This document shows positions 24,459 to 32,545 of a DNA stretch of 64,000 bases, piece after piece. The stretch lies in contig DBDA01000031.1 in assembly GCA_002293375.1 (NCBI GenBank), positions 34,279-98,278 of the forward strand, given 5' to 3'. Source of the stretch: Odoribacter sp. UBA944 (lineage in GTDB: Bacteria > Bacteroidota > Bacteroidia > Bacteroidales > Marinifilaceae). The stretch's first letter is position 1. Each line of letters begins with the position of its first letter. The position numbers and the translations under genes were made by a program. The notes beneath the pieces were generated by a model. The model was not told the origin of the DNA. It ran no database searches and was given only the letters and a program-made list of their open reading frames with translations.

Positions 24459-25877
24459 TTAAGCCCTAAATAAATTCTCCATCTTAACTTCTGATTGTAC
24501 TTGTCCGGAATATTCGTTCCGCTTTACACCATAGGTCGTTACCATAGTTTGGTGGATGGCCTTGCGGGTTTGGGTTTCGCGAATCAACGCCGCTTTTTTA
24601 GTACGCAGGGTCTCGTCGTATTTTTTATCGATCACAAACTCGGCGATCGAATATTTTATCTCGCAAAGGTTTATAACATGGTCGTTGCGGTCGATGAGCA
24701 AGTCAATCTGTGCGCCCGAATCGTTTCCCCGGCTTCGCCATGAAGACACATCTGTCAGTACGCCGGCAATACCCAACTGCTCTTTGATCTGCCGGATATG
24801 CGCCAGACACACCTGCTCGAAAGCATAGCCGCTCCAGGCACGATGCCGGGCGTTTTCAACGGAGTGCGTCCAGAAATGGTCGTCATTGTACCTATTGTTC
24901 CGAATAAAATTGAGGTGGAACAGGGAGAAAAAATCGACCAACTGAAATAATTTATCCCTCTCTTTTTTGCCGAAAGCGTGATAACTCCGAATAAATCCAC
25001 ACTGCTCCAACTCTTCAAGGGTCTTCGTAAGGTTACCACCGGGAGGTAGTTTAGTCGCCCCTATGATCTCTTCCCGGGTCAATCCCTTTGTTTTTCGGCC
25101 CAATGCCTCCACGATTTTTATGTGATTCTCAGCATTCCTAAACAGTGAAGCATACAAGCTCGAAAACTCATCCCGCAGGCTGCCATTCGGAGAAAAACAG
25201 AGTGTGTCTATGTTTTGCGCAAGGCTCAAACTTTTATCTATCAGGCTCAGGTAATAGGGCACGCCGCCAAGGATCATATAATTTTCGAGCATCTGGTAAC
25301 GGCTTATTGCAATGTGGTTAGCCTTGTAGTACACCTCGCATTCGTTCAGCGTGAAAGGTTCGATATACATGCGCCGTGTAACGCGATTGTGCAGTCCCCC
25401 ACGGTTTTTGATCAGATTGTTGATCATCCAACTTGTAGCCGAACCGCACACGATCAGCATAATATCGGGACGGGCAGAAGCCCAGCTATTCCAAAAATGT
25501 TCCAACGCGGAGATGAAACCGGATCGAGGTGTGTCCATCCACGGCAATTCATCGAGAAAGATCACCTTGCGGCCCCTCTGTTTGGAACTCTCCAGCAGAT
25601 GCTTCAATTCCCCGAAAGCATCCAGCCAGTTATTGAATGCAGGATATTGGATGCTCCCATATGCCTGTATGGCCGTGTGGAAGTTACGAAGCTGATTTTG
25701 CATCGTCTCGTTTGCCAGTCCGGTCACATAAAACGTAAAGCTGTTTTTGAAATACTCCCTGATGAGGAACGTCTTGCCCACACGGCGACGACCATACACC
25801 GCCACAAATTCCGATTTGTCCGATTCAAGATACTTCGCAAGTTCTTCCTGCTGTGCAATTCTGCCAATTATATCCAT
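24459..25877 (-). CDS. AAA ATPase with DUF234/PD-(D/E)XK-like C-terminal domain
   Basis: The 472-residue protein has an archaeal-type ATPase domain (Walker A YGRRRVGKTFL, Walker B VIFLDELPWMD, sensor region IVCGSATSWM) and a winged-helix middle part (GLTREEIIGATKLPPGG). Its C-terminal domain carries AQIDLLIDRND followed by NLCEIKYS, an Asp...Glu-x-Lys pattern like PD-(D/E)XK nucleases. This family is very common and patchily distributed in Bacteroidota, often near rearrangements, with no settled function. It sits between two copies of the esterase 5' end. A second, related ATPase occurs at 41327. Confidence 0.85.
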   Translation of the reverse strand: MDIIGRIAQQEELAKYLESDKSEFVAVYGRRRVGKTFLIREYFKNSFTFYVTGLANETMQNQLRNFHTAIQAYGSIQYPAFNNWLDAFGELKHLLESSKQRGRKVIFLDELPWMDTPRSGFISALEHFWNSWASARPDIMLIVCGSATSWMINNLIKNRGGLHNRVTRRMYIEPFTLNECEVYYKANHIAISRYQMLENYMILGGVPYYLSLIDKSLSLAQNIDTLCFSPNGSLRDEFSSLYASLFRNAENHIKIVEALGRKTKGLTREEIIGATKLPPGGNLTKTLEELEQCGFIRSYHAFGKKERDKLFQLVDFFSLFHLNFIRNNRYNDDHFWTHSVENARHRAWSGYAFEQVCLAHIRQIKEQLGIAGVLTDVSSWRSRGNDSGAQIDLLIDRNDHVINLCEIKYSIAEFVIDKKYDETLRTKKAALIRETQTRKAIHQTMVTTYGVKRNEYSGQVQSEVKMENLFRA

Positions 25878-25994
25878 ATACTCTACTCGCTATACCCAGC
25901 CGTAAAGGTAAAAAAAATATAGTTACGGACAAGTATCGTTCATGTATTTATCCGGATCTTTGCTTTTACCTTGTTCTTATAGCTTTACACCCGG

Positions 25995-26201
25995 TTAACC
26001 AACTTCAATAACCGATTTCCGGGCAGCGATGTTGTCCAAGAAGCTAAAATCCAGCGAATCTTGCAGCGGAATGGCCTGGTTGGCGACATTCCTTTCCACA
26101 GACAAAGCCCCGTCCCAGGCAGGAGCGTTGATACGATCTTTCCGACATCCTGCGACGGTAAACAGGCAAAAGAAGAGGATGAAGAGGTGTGATTGGTACA
26201 T
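25995..26201 (-). pseudogene. Truncated duplicate of the esterase-like lipoprotein
   Basis: The frame from ATG 26201 encodes a lipoprotein signal (MYQSHLFILFFCLFTVAGC) and residues nearly identical to the intact esterase up to ARKSVI, then EVG and a stop. The remaining 85% of the gene is missing. Similarity to copy A starts at the ATG and ends abruptly at 26007, so one copy was cut by a deletion or replacement. Confidence 0.85.
26007..26201 (-). repeat. Direct repeat copy B
   Basis: This is the partner of copy A (24172-24366), with the same length and orientation and a 1,835-bp offset. Substitutions are concentrated in codons 22-29. Confidence 0.85.
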
Positions 26202-26243
26202 GGTGTCGATTCTATCGGTATAGTCTGTGCATTCTCTGTGCAT

Positions 26244-26616
26244 TCTTTAGTGCACCCTTCTAACGCGGTTCGAAGATCGGGTGTAGTCCGGTTGTAAATC
26301 GGTCGTAAACCGGATATAGATCCGTTATACTTCTGTGAAATCTGTTTGGGGATGCCCTTTTTTATCTCCGGGACGGCGTGGTGTGCGGCGGGAGTATTTT
26401 ATCGGCAAGAGGATCAAAATATTGTGTTCCATGGGAGGGGTGTTGGAGGCGAGGATTATTTTTTCCGGTTTTGGATACAATCTACGGGATTGGTTTTATT
26501 TTCAGAAGGGGAAAGGGTGTTTTTTTTGTGAGGGGGATTGGGGATTATTCAGAAGTAGATTTTTTGACGGTAAACATTGCCAGAGCGAAGCGGCTCTGCA
26601 TGTCCATGTAAAGATC
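26244..26616. other. Non-coding stretch next to the rearranged patch
   Basis: These 373 bases hold no convincing gene on either strand; short open frames show no family features. Around 26290-26325 there is an imperfect repeat of CGGTTGTAAAT / CGGTCGTAAAC / CGGATATAGAT with 11-base spacing, too short to interpret. Base composition is erratic, as in decayed sequence. Confidence 0.5.
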
Positions 26617-27588
26617 TCAGCACGTGCCGATCAAGCGGCGGATCTCCTCCTCTGAGAAACGCTCCGTACAGTTTTCCGAATTGAATTCAAAGCCCGGTTC
26701 GACCTGGCGGGCGGAGTGGTGCCGCTTGTACAATTCCGCGTCGGCGTACGGAGGGACGATGATGTAAAAGGCGTCGGTTTCCAAGGTGTGGTAGGAGTCG
26801 TAACGGGTGATCATCTCCTCGTATAGTTTTTCTCCGGGGCGCAAACCTGCGATGCGGACCTCCGCCCTGGGGGCTACGGCCCTGGCGACGGTCAGGATGT
26901 TGTACGATTTGAGCCGGGGGGCGAAGATCTCCCCGCCCAGGCTTTTCCGGGCCACTTCCCAGGCTATCCGGACACACTCCTCCAGCGTAGCCATAAAACG
27001 GGTCATGCGGGGATCGGTCACCGGAAGCACCCCCTCTTCCCGGGCTTTCTTTACAAAGAATGGGATCACCGTCCCCTGCGAGCCGAACATGTTCCCGTAC
27101 CGGATGACTGCCGTTTTCAATTCCGGATGACTTTTTCCGGCCCCTACAAACAGCTTTTCCGCCAGCATCTTGCTGGCCCCGTACGCATTGTTGGCCAGGG
27201 AGGCCATGTCGGTGGAGAGGGCGATGATGCGCGGGCAGCCGTTCCCGACGGCGGCATCGATCACGTTCCGGGCTCCGATGATGTTGGTCTGAACGGCTTT
27301 CCAGGGATCCTCCTCCGCCTCGGAGACCAACCGGACAGCGGCCGTATGGACAATAACATCCGCTTCCCGGGCCGCTTTTGCAACATCCGGGAAGGAGGCG
27401 ATATCTCCGCTGACAAAACGGAGCGGGCTTTTTCCGAATGCCTCCGCCATGGCCCGTTGTTTGCCGGTGTCCCGGGAGAAGATGACGATCTCTTTTACCC
27501 CCGGATAGTGCGAAAGCGCCATCTCGGTGAATTTCCGGCCAAAGGCTCCGGTACCGCCGGTAATAACAATTCTTTTATTTGTGAACAT
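26617..27588 (-). CDS. NDP-sugar 4,6-dehydratase-like SDR protein (PseB/CapE type)
   Basis: This 323-residue extended short-chain dehydrogenase has the NAD-binding motif ITGGTGAFGRKF, the block HTAAVRLVSEAEEDPW and the catalytic region ALSTDMASLANNAYGASK. The C-terminal LRPGEKLYEEMI is typical of UDP-GlcNAc 4,6-dehydratases that start pseudaminic acid or capsule sugars. Most family members have Ser-Thr-Asp-Lys; here the Lys is Met128, while Tyr136 and Lys140 remain. Reaction and product are therefore uncertain. The stop of the MATE gene lies just upstream, 1 base away. Confidence 0.78.
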   Translation of the reverse strand: MFTNKRIVITGGTGAFGRKFTEMALSHYPGVKEIVIFSRDTGKQRAMAEAFGKSPLRFVSGDIASFPDVAKAAREADVIVHTAAVRLVSEAEEDPWKAVQTNIIGARNVIDAAVGNGCPRIIALSTDMASLANNAYGASKMLAEKLFVGAGKSHPELKTAVIRYGNMFGSQGTVIPFFVKKAREEGVLPVTDPRMTRFMATLEECVRIAWEVARKSLGGEIFAPRLKSYNILTVARAVAPRAEVRIAGLRPGEKLYEEMITRYDSYHTLETDAFYIIVPPYADAELYKRHHSARQVEPGFEFNSENCTERFSEEEIRRLIGTC

Positions 27589-27589
27589 G

Positions 27590-28951
27590 TCAGGTTGTTT
27601 TAAGGTTTCGGTAGGAAGATTTTCCGGTGATCCGGTAAAAGCGCAGGTATAACAATACGCCGGTCAGCGTCAATCCGACCGGATATCCCAGCCAGATGCC
27701 GTTGATGCCCCACTGCAAGGTAAAACCGCAAAAATAGCAGACAGGCAGTGCAATGAGCAGGTAGCCGGCAAAAGAGCGCACAGCCATCGCTACCACGTCG
27801 TTCACCCCGCGCAAGGCATTGGCGAAAGCGATCTGCAACGCATCCCCGAACTGAAAGGTCAGCAGAAAGAGTATCAATACCGAAACCATTTGCAAGACCT
27901 CTTCCGACTCTGTAAACAGCCCGCCGACGGAGTTCCGGCACAGGAAAAGCGCCGCCGAAACGAGCACAGCGAGGCAGAGGATGAGGTGATAACCGGCTAC
28001 GGCGCTCCGCCGGACATTGATCCGGTCGTCCCGGCCGAAGAAGTAGCTGGCTCGGACAGCGATGGCCGCGCCGACCCCGTAGTAGACCATAAATCCCAAC
28101 GTCGAGAGAGAGACGACGATCTGGTGGGCGGCCAACGCTACGCTGCCCAGCCAGCCGACCATTACACCGGTTACGCTGAACAGGCCGGTTTCCAAGCCCA
28201 TCTGCATCCCGATCATCCACCCCATTTTGTTCAGGGAGAGGAGATCTTGCCGGTTGTAACCGCTGTGCCGGTATCCGACCAGATAGCGGCGGTAACGGAT
28301 GTAGCGGTAAAAAAGCACGGTGAACGCCACGAACATCAATACCCGGGCGATCAGCGTGGAGATACCCGCTCCCACAACCCCCATCGCCGGGAATCCCGAT
28401 TTTCCGTAGATCAGGATGTAATTTCCAATGATATTCAGCACGTTGGCAGACAACATGATGTACATGGGGGTACGGGTGTCGGTGATCCCGTCGGCGAATT
28501 GCTTGAATGCATTGAACAGCATGAGGAAGATCAGCGAGGCCAGTTGCAGCAGGAAGTAGGGGCGGATCAACGGTAGCAACTCTTCGGGTTGCCCCATGCT
28601 GTCGACATACAGGTACAGGATGCCCATCAACAGGGTCAGGAGTACTCCTACACAGCCGTTTACCAGCAAACTGTTTCGCAGCAGCCGGCCGATCTTGAAG
28701 GGATCCCGCCGTCCGAACAACTGGCCGACCAACGGGGTTAAGCCGTAGGAAAAACCGAGGCCGAAGAGGATCGGGAGGTTGAACACACTGTTGACGAAGG
28801 AAGCGGCAGCCAGGTCGGGGGTGCCGTACCGCCCTACCATGATGTTGTCCGCCAGTCCGACCAAAACAATCCCCAATTGTCCGATGACAATGGGAACCCC
28901 TATCCGGATCAGCGCCCGGTAGTGTTCCCGGAAACAGGAAAAATAGTTCAT
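27590..28951 (-). CDS. MATE family efflux transporter
   Basis: The 453-residue membrane protein has about 12 hydrophobic helices in two halves. Each half carries MATE signatures: IGVPIVIGQLGIVLVGLADNIMVGRYG and later GWMIGMQMGLETGLFSVTGVM. MATE proteins export drugs and organic cations with Na+ or H+ counterflow. The ATG at 28951 (MNYFSCFREHYRAL) is preferred over the one at 28990, which would add a basic stretch not seen in the family. It is likely cotranscribed with the dehydratase. Confidence 0.9.
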   Translation of the reverse strand: MNYFSCFREHYRALIRIGVPIVIGQLGIVLVGLADNIMVGRYGTPDLAAASFVNSVFNLPILFGLGFSYGLTPLVGQLFGRRDPFKIGRLLRNSLLVNGCVGVLLTLLMGILYLYVDSMGQPEELLPLIRPYFLLQLASLIFLMLFNAFKQFADGITDTRTPMYIMLSANVLNIIGNYILIYGKSGFPAMGVVGAGISTLIARVLMFVAFTVLFYRYIRYRRYLVGYRHSGYNRQDLLSLNKMGWMIGMQMGLETGLFSVTGVMVGWLGSVALAAHQIVVSLSTLGFMVYYGVGAAIAVRASYFFGRDDRINVRRSAVAGYHLILCLAVLVSAALFLCRNSVGGLFTESEEVLQMVSVLILFLLTFQFGDALQIAFANALRGVNDVVAMAVRSFAGYLLIALPVCYFCGFTLQWGINGIWLGYPVGLTLTGVLLYLRFYRITGKSSYRNLKTT

Positions 28952-29032
28952 CGTTCGAAAATATCTCTTTTTTGGTAAACCGGCAATCAAAATCGCGGAA
29001 ATTGCTTATCTTGCATCGTTATTCAGTTTGTT

Positions 29033-30382
29033 ATGATCAGATACATCTCCTCTCTGTTACCGGCGTTGCTTGCAACGGTTACGCTTTCCGCCGCCACCCC
29101 GCTTCTGGACCAACTCCGCACTATTCCTGCCGTGAGCGGCATCCGGGAAGCGACCGTCGCCCCGTTCGGGGCCTATTATGAGTTCTGGTTCGAGCAACCG
29201 GTAGACCACGCGCAGCCGGCCGGCGCTACGTTTAAACAACGGGTGCTGCTGGGGCACAAAAAAACGGATGCTCCGGTCGTGGTGGAGTTACAGGGCGGCC
29301 CCATCGAGTTTCCTGATGAGGGGGAGTTTCCGGGCGAAGGGGAGCTCTCCGGCCTGTTGAAGGGCAATCAGCTAATCATCGAACACCGCTTTTTTGCCGG
29401 CAGTACGCCCGAAAATGGAGCTATTCCCTGGGAACACCTCACCATCCGGCAGGCGGCCGCGGATCAGCACGCTATTATTGAGGCGATTAAAGCGCAGCTC
29501 TACCCGGACAGCAAGTGGATCACAACGGGGCGTGGCCCGGGGGGGCAGGCCGCCATCTTCCACCGCTATTTCTATCCGGAGGATGCGGATGTTACTGTTC
29601 CGTATGCAGCGCCCCTGAACCTGGACCGCGTGGACCCGCGGATCGGGAAGTTCCTGGATAAGATCGGTTCCACCAAGATCTCCGTTGCGGCTGTGGTGTT
29701 CGGGGGAAAGGTCGATTGGGCGTGCAAGTGGAGCGTCCACGATTTCCAGGCGCTTTGTTTGGAACAGCTGGACAGGTTGTTGCCGATCATTGCGGAGATG
29801 GTACAGGACCGCGGATATACTTTTGAAACGGTGGGAGGTTTGGAACGCGCCGTGCAACTGCTTGTTCTGGAGTACCAATTTTCCTTCTGGCGGCAGGGGT
29901 ATCATTGCGGAAGTATCCCCGATATCGGAGACGATGCGGAGTTGGTAGCCGACCATCTGCTTCAGGTGTCCGATCCGGCGTTTTTTGACGACAGACACCT
30001 GGCAGAACGGCAACCTTTTTTTTACGCAGCTTTCACGGAAACCGGCCTTTACGATTACAACCCCAAGCCGTTCCGGAAGTTCCTGCCGGATAAAGGACCG
30101 ATTACGTTTGATTTTGCCTTGCCGCCCGGAGTGGAACGGAGGCCTTTCAACAAAACGCAGATGGAAGAGATCAACCGTTGGTTGCAAACCGATGCGGAGA
30201 GGATGCTTTTTATATACGGTGCTTTAGATCCCTGGACGGCTACCGCTGTCGATCTGAAACAGAACGGAAAATGCCAGAAATACCTGCAGGGAAGCGCGTA
30301 TCACAATTGCCGGATCGCTAATTTTGAGGGGCCTTCCAAGCTGGGGATCCTGGAAACTCTGAAAGAGTGGCTGGCGCAATGA
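29033..30382 (+). CDS. S37 (PS-10) peptidase homologue without the catalytic Ser
   Basis: The 449-residue exported protein has a signal peptide (residues 1-20) and matches PS-10/S37 tripeptidyl aminopeptidases in EHRFFAGSTPE, FHRYFYPEDADVTVPYAAPLNL, and the Asp region IYGALDPWTATAVD. The nucleophile motif, normally Gly-x-Ser-x-Gly-Gly, reads GRGPGG, so the Ser is Gly168 (codon GGC at 29534-29536). The likely His is in SAYHNCRI. It therefore looks like a pseudoenzyme, perhaps a peptide-binding surface or periplasmic protein. It faces waaA with adjacent stops. Confidence 0.8.
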   Translation: MIRYISSLLPALLATVTLSAATPLLDQLRTIPAVSGIREATVAPFGAYYEFWFEQPVDHAQPAGATFKQRVLLGHKKTDAPVVVELQGGPIEFPDEGEFPGEGELSGLLKGNQLIIEHRFFAGSTPENGAIPWEHLTIRQAAADQHAIIEAIKAQLYPDSKWITTGRGPGGQAAIFHRYFYPEDADVTVPYAAPLNLDRVDPRIGKFLDKIGSTKISVAAVVFGGKVDWACKWSVHDFQALCLEQLDRLLPIIAEMVQDRGYTFETVGGLERAVQLLVLEYQFSFWRQGYHCGSIPDIGDDAELVADHLLQVSDPAFFDDRHLAERQPFFYAAFTETGLYDYNPKPFRKFLPDKGPITFDFALPPGVERRPFNKTQMEEINRWLQTDAERMLFIYGALDPWTATAVDLKQNGKCQKYLQGSAYHNCRIANFEGPSKLGILETLKEWLAQ

Positions 30383-31612
30383 TCAGTTGCGGGAGGCGAG
30401 CGCCCGGAGGATCACGGCAGTAGCACCTAATTGGCTGTTTACGTATTCGCGGGCTTTGGCGCCGGCTGTTTCCCGGATCGCATCGGAGGTGGTCAGGGTG
30501 TCCAACAACTCTTTTAACTCATCGGCAGTCCGGACGGAAAAAGCTCCGCCGGACTCTTTTAACGCGATCGCTTCCCGGAATTTTTCGTATTTCGGCCCGA
30601 ACAGCACGGGAATGCCGTATACGGCCGCTTCCAGCGTGTTGTGTATTCCGGCGCCGAATCCTCCGCCGATGTAGGCGATTTTCCCATATCGATAGATGGA
30701 GGAGAGCAATCCGATGCTGTCGATGATCAATATGCCGGCGTTTTCTCCTGCTGTATACCGGCTGAGCCGGACTGCCGGTTTCCGGCATTTTTCCGTTATG
30801 GAGCGGAGGTGGGTTTCGTGGATTTCGTGCGGGGCGATGATCAGTTTGTACGGGCCGGAGTAGTCGTTTATGTAGGCCAAAAGCAACTCTTCGTCCGGCC
30901 CCCAGGTGCTTCCGCAGATCAGGGCGGGCGCTCCGTCGAGGAATGATTCGACTTGTTCTATGCGCAGGGCATCTGCGGCGATCTGTTTGACGCGGTCGAA
31001 ACGGGTGTCGCCTGTTTGTTTTGTCTGTTGTACGCCGATGGAGGCGAGTAGCCGCACGGATTCGCTGTCTTGTACGAACAAGCGGGTAAAGTATTCCAAC
31101 ATGCGGCGGTGCAGGCGCCCCCACTTTTTGAAGAAGGGCTGTTCCGGCCGGAAGATGGCTGATATCAGGTAGGTGGGGGTGTGGCGGCGATGGAGTTGGT
31201 GCAGGTAGTTGTACCAGAATTCGTATTTGATGAATACGGCAGCAGCGGGTTGTAAGGTTTGAACGAAGAAGCGGGCGTTGGAGGGGGTGTCGGCCGGCAG
31301 GTAGAGGATGTGGTCTGCTCCGGTGTAGTTTTTCCGGATTTCGTAGCCGGAGGGTGAGAAGAAGGTGAGCAGGATCCGGGTTTCCGGCTCTTGCTGTTTT
31401 AGTGCTTCTATGACCGGCCGCCCTTGTTCGAATTCTCCTAAGGAAGCTGCGTGAAACCACACCAGCCGTCCCTTTCCCGTTGCTATTTCCCGGATCTTTC
31501 CCCGCAATCCTTTCCGCCCTTTTACCCAAAGTTTCGCTTTGGCGTTGAAAAGGGCCGCTAAATGAATGCCCGCCGTATACATGGCGATCCCTAAATTATA
31601 CAGTCCTGTCAT
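30383..31612 (-). CDS. waaA: 3-deoxy-D-manno-octulosonic acid transferase
   Basis: WaaA (KdtA) adds Kdo to lipid A at the inner membrane. The 409-residue protein has the N-terminal membrane anchor MTGLYNLGIAMYTAGIHLAA, WFHAASLGEFEQGRPVIE (acceptor-side catalytic Glu), VFIKYEFWYN, and the donor-side GGGFGAGIHNTLEAA. The ATG at 31612 fits the family start better than the TTG at 31660. A GT-B fold of normal length is expected. It lies apart from other LPS genes in this window; lpxK is 20 kb away. Confidence 0.94.
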   Translation of the reverse strand: MTGLYNLGIAMYTAGIHLAALFNAKAKLWVKGRKGLRGKIREIATGKGRLVWFHAASLGEFEQGRPVIEALKQQEPETRILLTFFSPSGYEIRKNYTGADHILYLPADTPSNARFFVQTLQPAAAVFIKYEFWYNYLHQLHRRHTPTYLISAIFRPEQPFFKKWGRLHRRMLEYFTRLFVQDSESVRLLASIGVQQTKQTGDTRFDRVKQIAADALRIEQVESFLDGAPALICGSTWGPDEELLLAYINDYSGPYKLIIAPHEIHETHLRSITEKCRKPAVRLSRYTAGENAGILIIDSIGLLSSIYRYGKIAYIGGGFGAGIHNTLEAAVYGIPVLFGPKYEKFREAIALKESGGAFSVRTADELKELLDTLTTSDAIRETAGAKAREYVNSQLGATAVILRALASRN

Positions 31613-31692
31613 ACAAACTTTTTGAAGAGCGAAGATAGTGTAAGTCGAGAGAAAACGCAAACTCGCTTGTAACGATTACTCCCAGCTTTCCC

Positions 31693-31700
31693 TATATTTG
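31693..31700 (+). promoter_or_regulatory. Promoter -7 box of the ORF6N gene
   Basis: TATATTTG matches TAnnTTTG. Transcription near 31707 excludes the GTG at 31700 as start and supports ATG 31769. Confidence 0.6.
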
Positions 31701-31768
31701 TGAAAAAGGAACTGTTATGGCAACGTGGGAGATTTAAAACAGACTCAAAACTAACGAAAGTATCTTAT

Positions 31769-32323
31769 ATGGAACTACTCATCATACAAAACAAAATTTA
31801 CGAGATACGCGGACAAAAAGTGATGCTGGATTTTGATTTGGCAGAAATGTATCAGGTAAAGACGAAGGTGTTAAATCAGTCCGTCAAAAGGAATATACAA
31901 CGATTTCCAAGTGATTTTATGTTTCAATTGTCAAAGGAAGAGTGGGAAAACTTGATGTCACAGTTTGTGACTTCAAGTTGGGGAGGTACAAGAAAATTAC
32001 CGCATGTGTTTACGGAACAGGGTATTGCAATGCTTTCGGGGCTTTTGAACAGCGAAGTGGCTATAGCTGTAAATATCAGTATTATGCGTGCATTTGTTGC
32101 CGTTCGTCAACTTATACTCAATCCTCCGGCATCACAAGTGGCAGAACTTGAAAAACGGATGCAGAAGTTGCAGGAATATGTAGAAGACGTATTTGCTGAT
32201 TACAATGATATCAACGAAGAAACCCGCATACAATTGGAGTTGATCAATGAAGCGCTCGCAGAACTGCAAGTAAAAAACAGAGGATCAAACCGGGAACGTC
32301 CGGTGATTGGTTTTAAAATATGA
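31769..32323 (+). CDS. ORF6N domain protein (phage-type DNA-binding regulator)
   Basis: The 184-residue protein begins MELLIIQNKIYEIRGQKVML and carries DFDLAEMYQVKTKVLNQSVKR and FPSDFMFQLSKEEW, the ORF6N DNA-binding domain found in phage antirepressors. LPHVFTEQGIAMLSGLL follows. The C-terminal third is a predicted coiled coil (LEKRMQKLQEYVEDVF). Such genes are scattered as single copies in Bacteroidota chromosomes. It sits alone between waaA and metK, with no other phage gene beside it; its target is unknown. Confidence 0.88.
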   Translation: MELLIIQNKIYEIRGQKVMLDFDLAEMYQVKTKVLNQSVKRNIQRFPSDFMFQLSKEEWENLMSQFVTSSWGGTRKLPHVFTEQGIAMLSGLLNSEVAIAVNISIMRAFVAVRQLILNPPASQVAELEKRMQKLQEYVEDVFADYNDINEETRIQLELINEALAELQVKNRGSNRERPVIGFKI

Positions 32324-32378
32324 TGAGAATACCAGATAGAATTGGTTACAGCACAAGGGTGTTGTTCAAATCTTTTAT

Positions 32379-32386
32379 TATCTTTG
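32379..32386 (+). promoter_or_regulatory. Promoter -7 box of metK
   Basis: TATCTTTG matches TAnnTTTG. It places transcription just before the riboswitch aptamer and gives a leader of about 150 bases to metK. Confidence 0.65.
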
Positions 32387-32394
32387 TGCCGTTA

Positions 32395-32450
32395 AATGTG
32401 GAAAGATTTGGCTGATTGCAACCACAGAAAAAAATTGCTAAAATGCATGC
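32395..32450 (+). ncRNA. SAM-II-type riboswitch in the metK leader
   Basis: The leader folds as an H-type pseudoknot. Stem P1 pairs GTGG (32398-32401) with CCAC (32422-32425). TTTGGC in the loop (32407-32412) pairs with GCTAAA downstream (32437-32442). Known SAM-II aptamers carry the conserved TTGCAA just before the 3' strand of P1 and GCTAAA in the pseudoknot; both are present (TTGCAA at 32416-32421). SAM-II controls methionine and SAM genes, which fits metK next door. The distance to the ATG (about 100 bases) leaves the switching mechanism open. SAM-V is a close alternative. Confidence 0.75.
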
Positions 32451-32545
32451 TTCTGAAAAACAACCATCCAGTATTTCCCTGAGTATTAATTTGTGATCCC
32501 GCTACCGGGCCTGTGCTTGGTGTTGGGTCTGAAATCTAAATCAAC

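Noticed and set aside
26285..26330. Possible short repeat array (CGGTnGTAAAn)
   Set aside because: Only three imperfect 11-base units without spacers, so it is not a CRISPR or a recognisable iteron set.
26346..26655. Short plus frames in the 26.3-26.6 kb gap
   Set aside because: Their composition is odd (runs of Phe and Gly), there is no ribosome site or homology signal, and they overlap the end of the dehydratase gene.
22967..26655. Insertion sequence around the rearranged patch
   Set aside because: No transposase and no terminal inverted repeats were found; the 195-bp repeats are gene copies, not IS ends.
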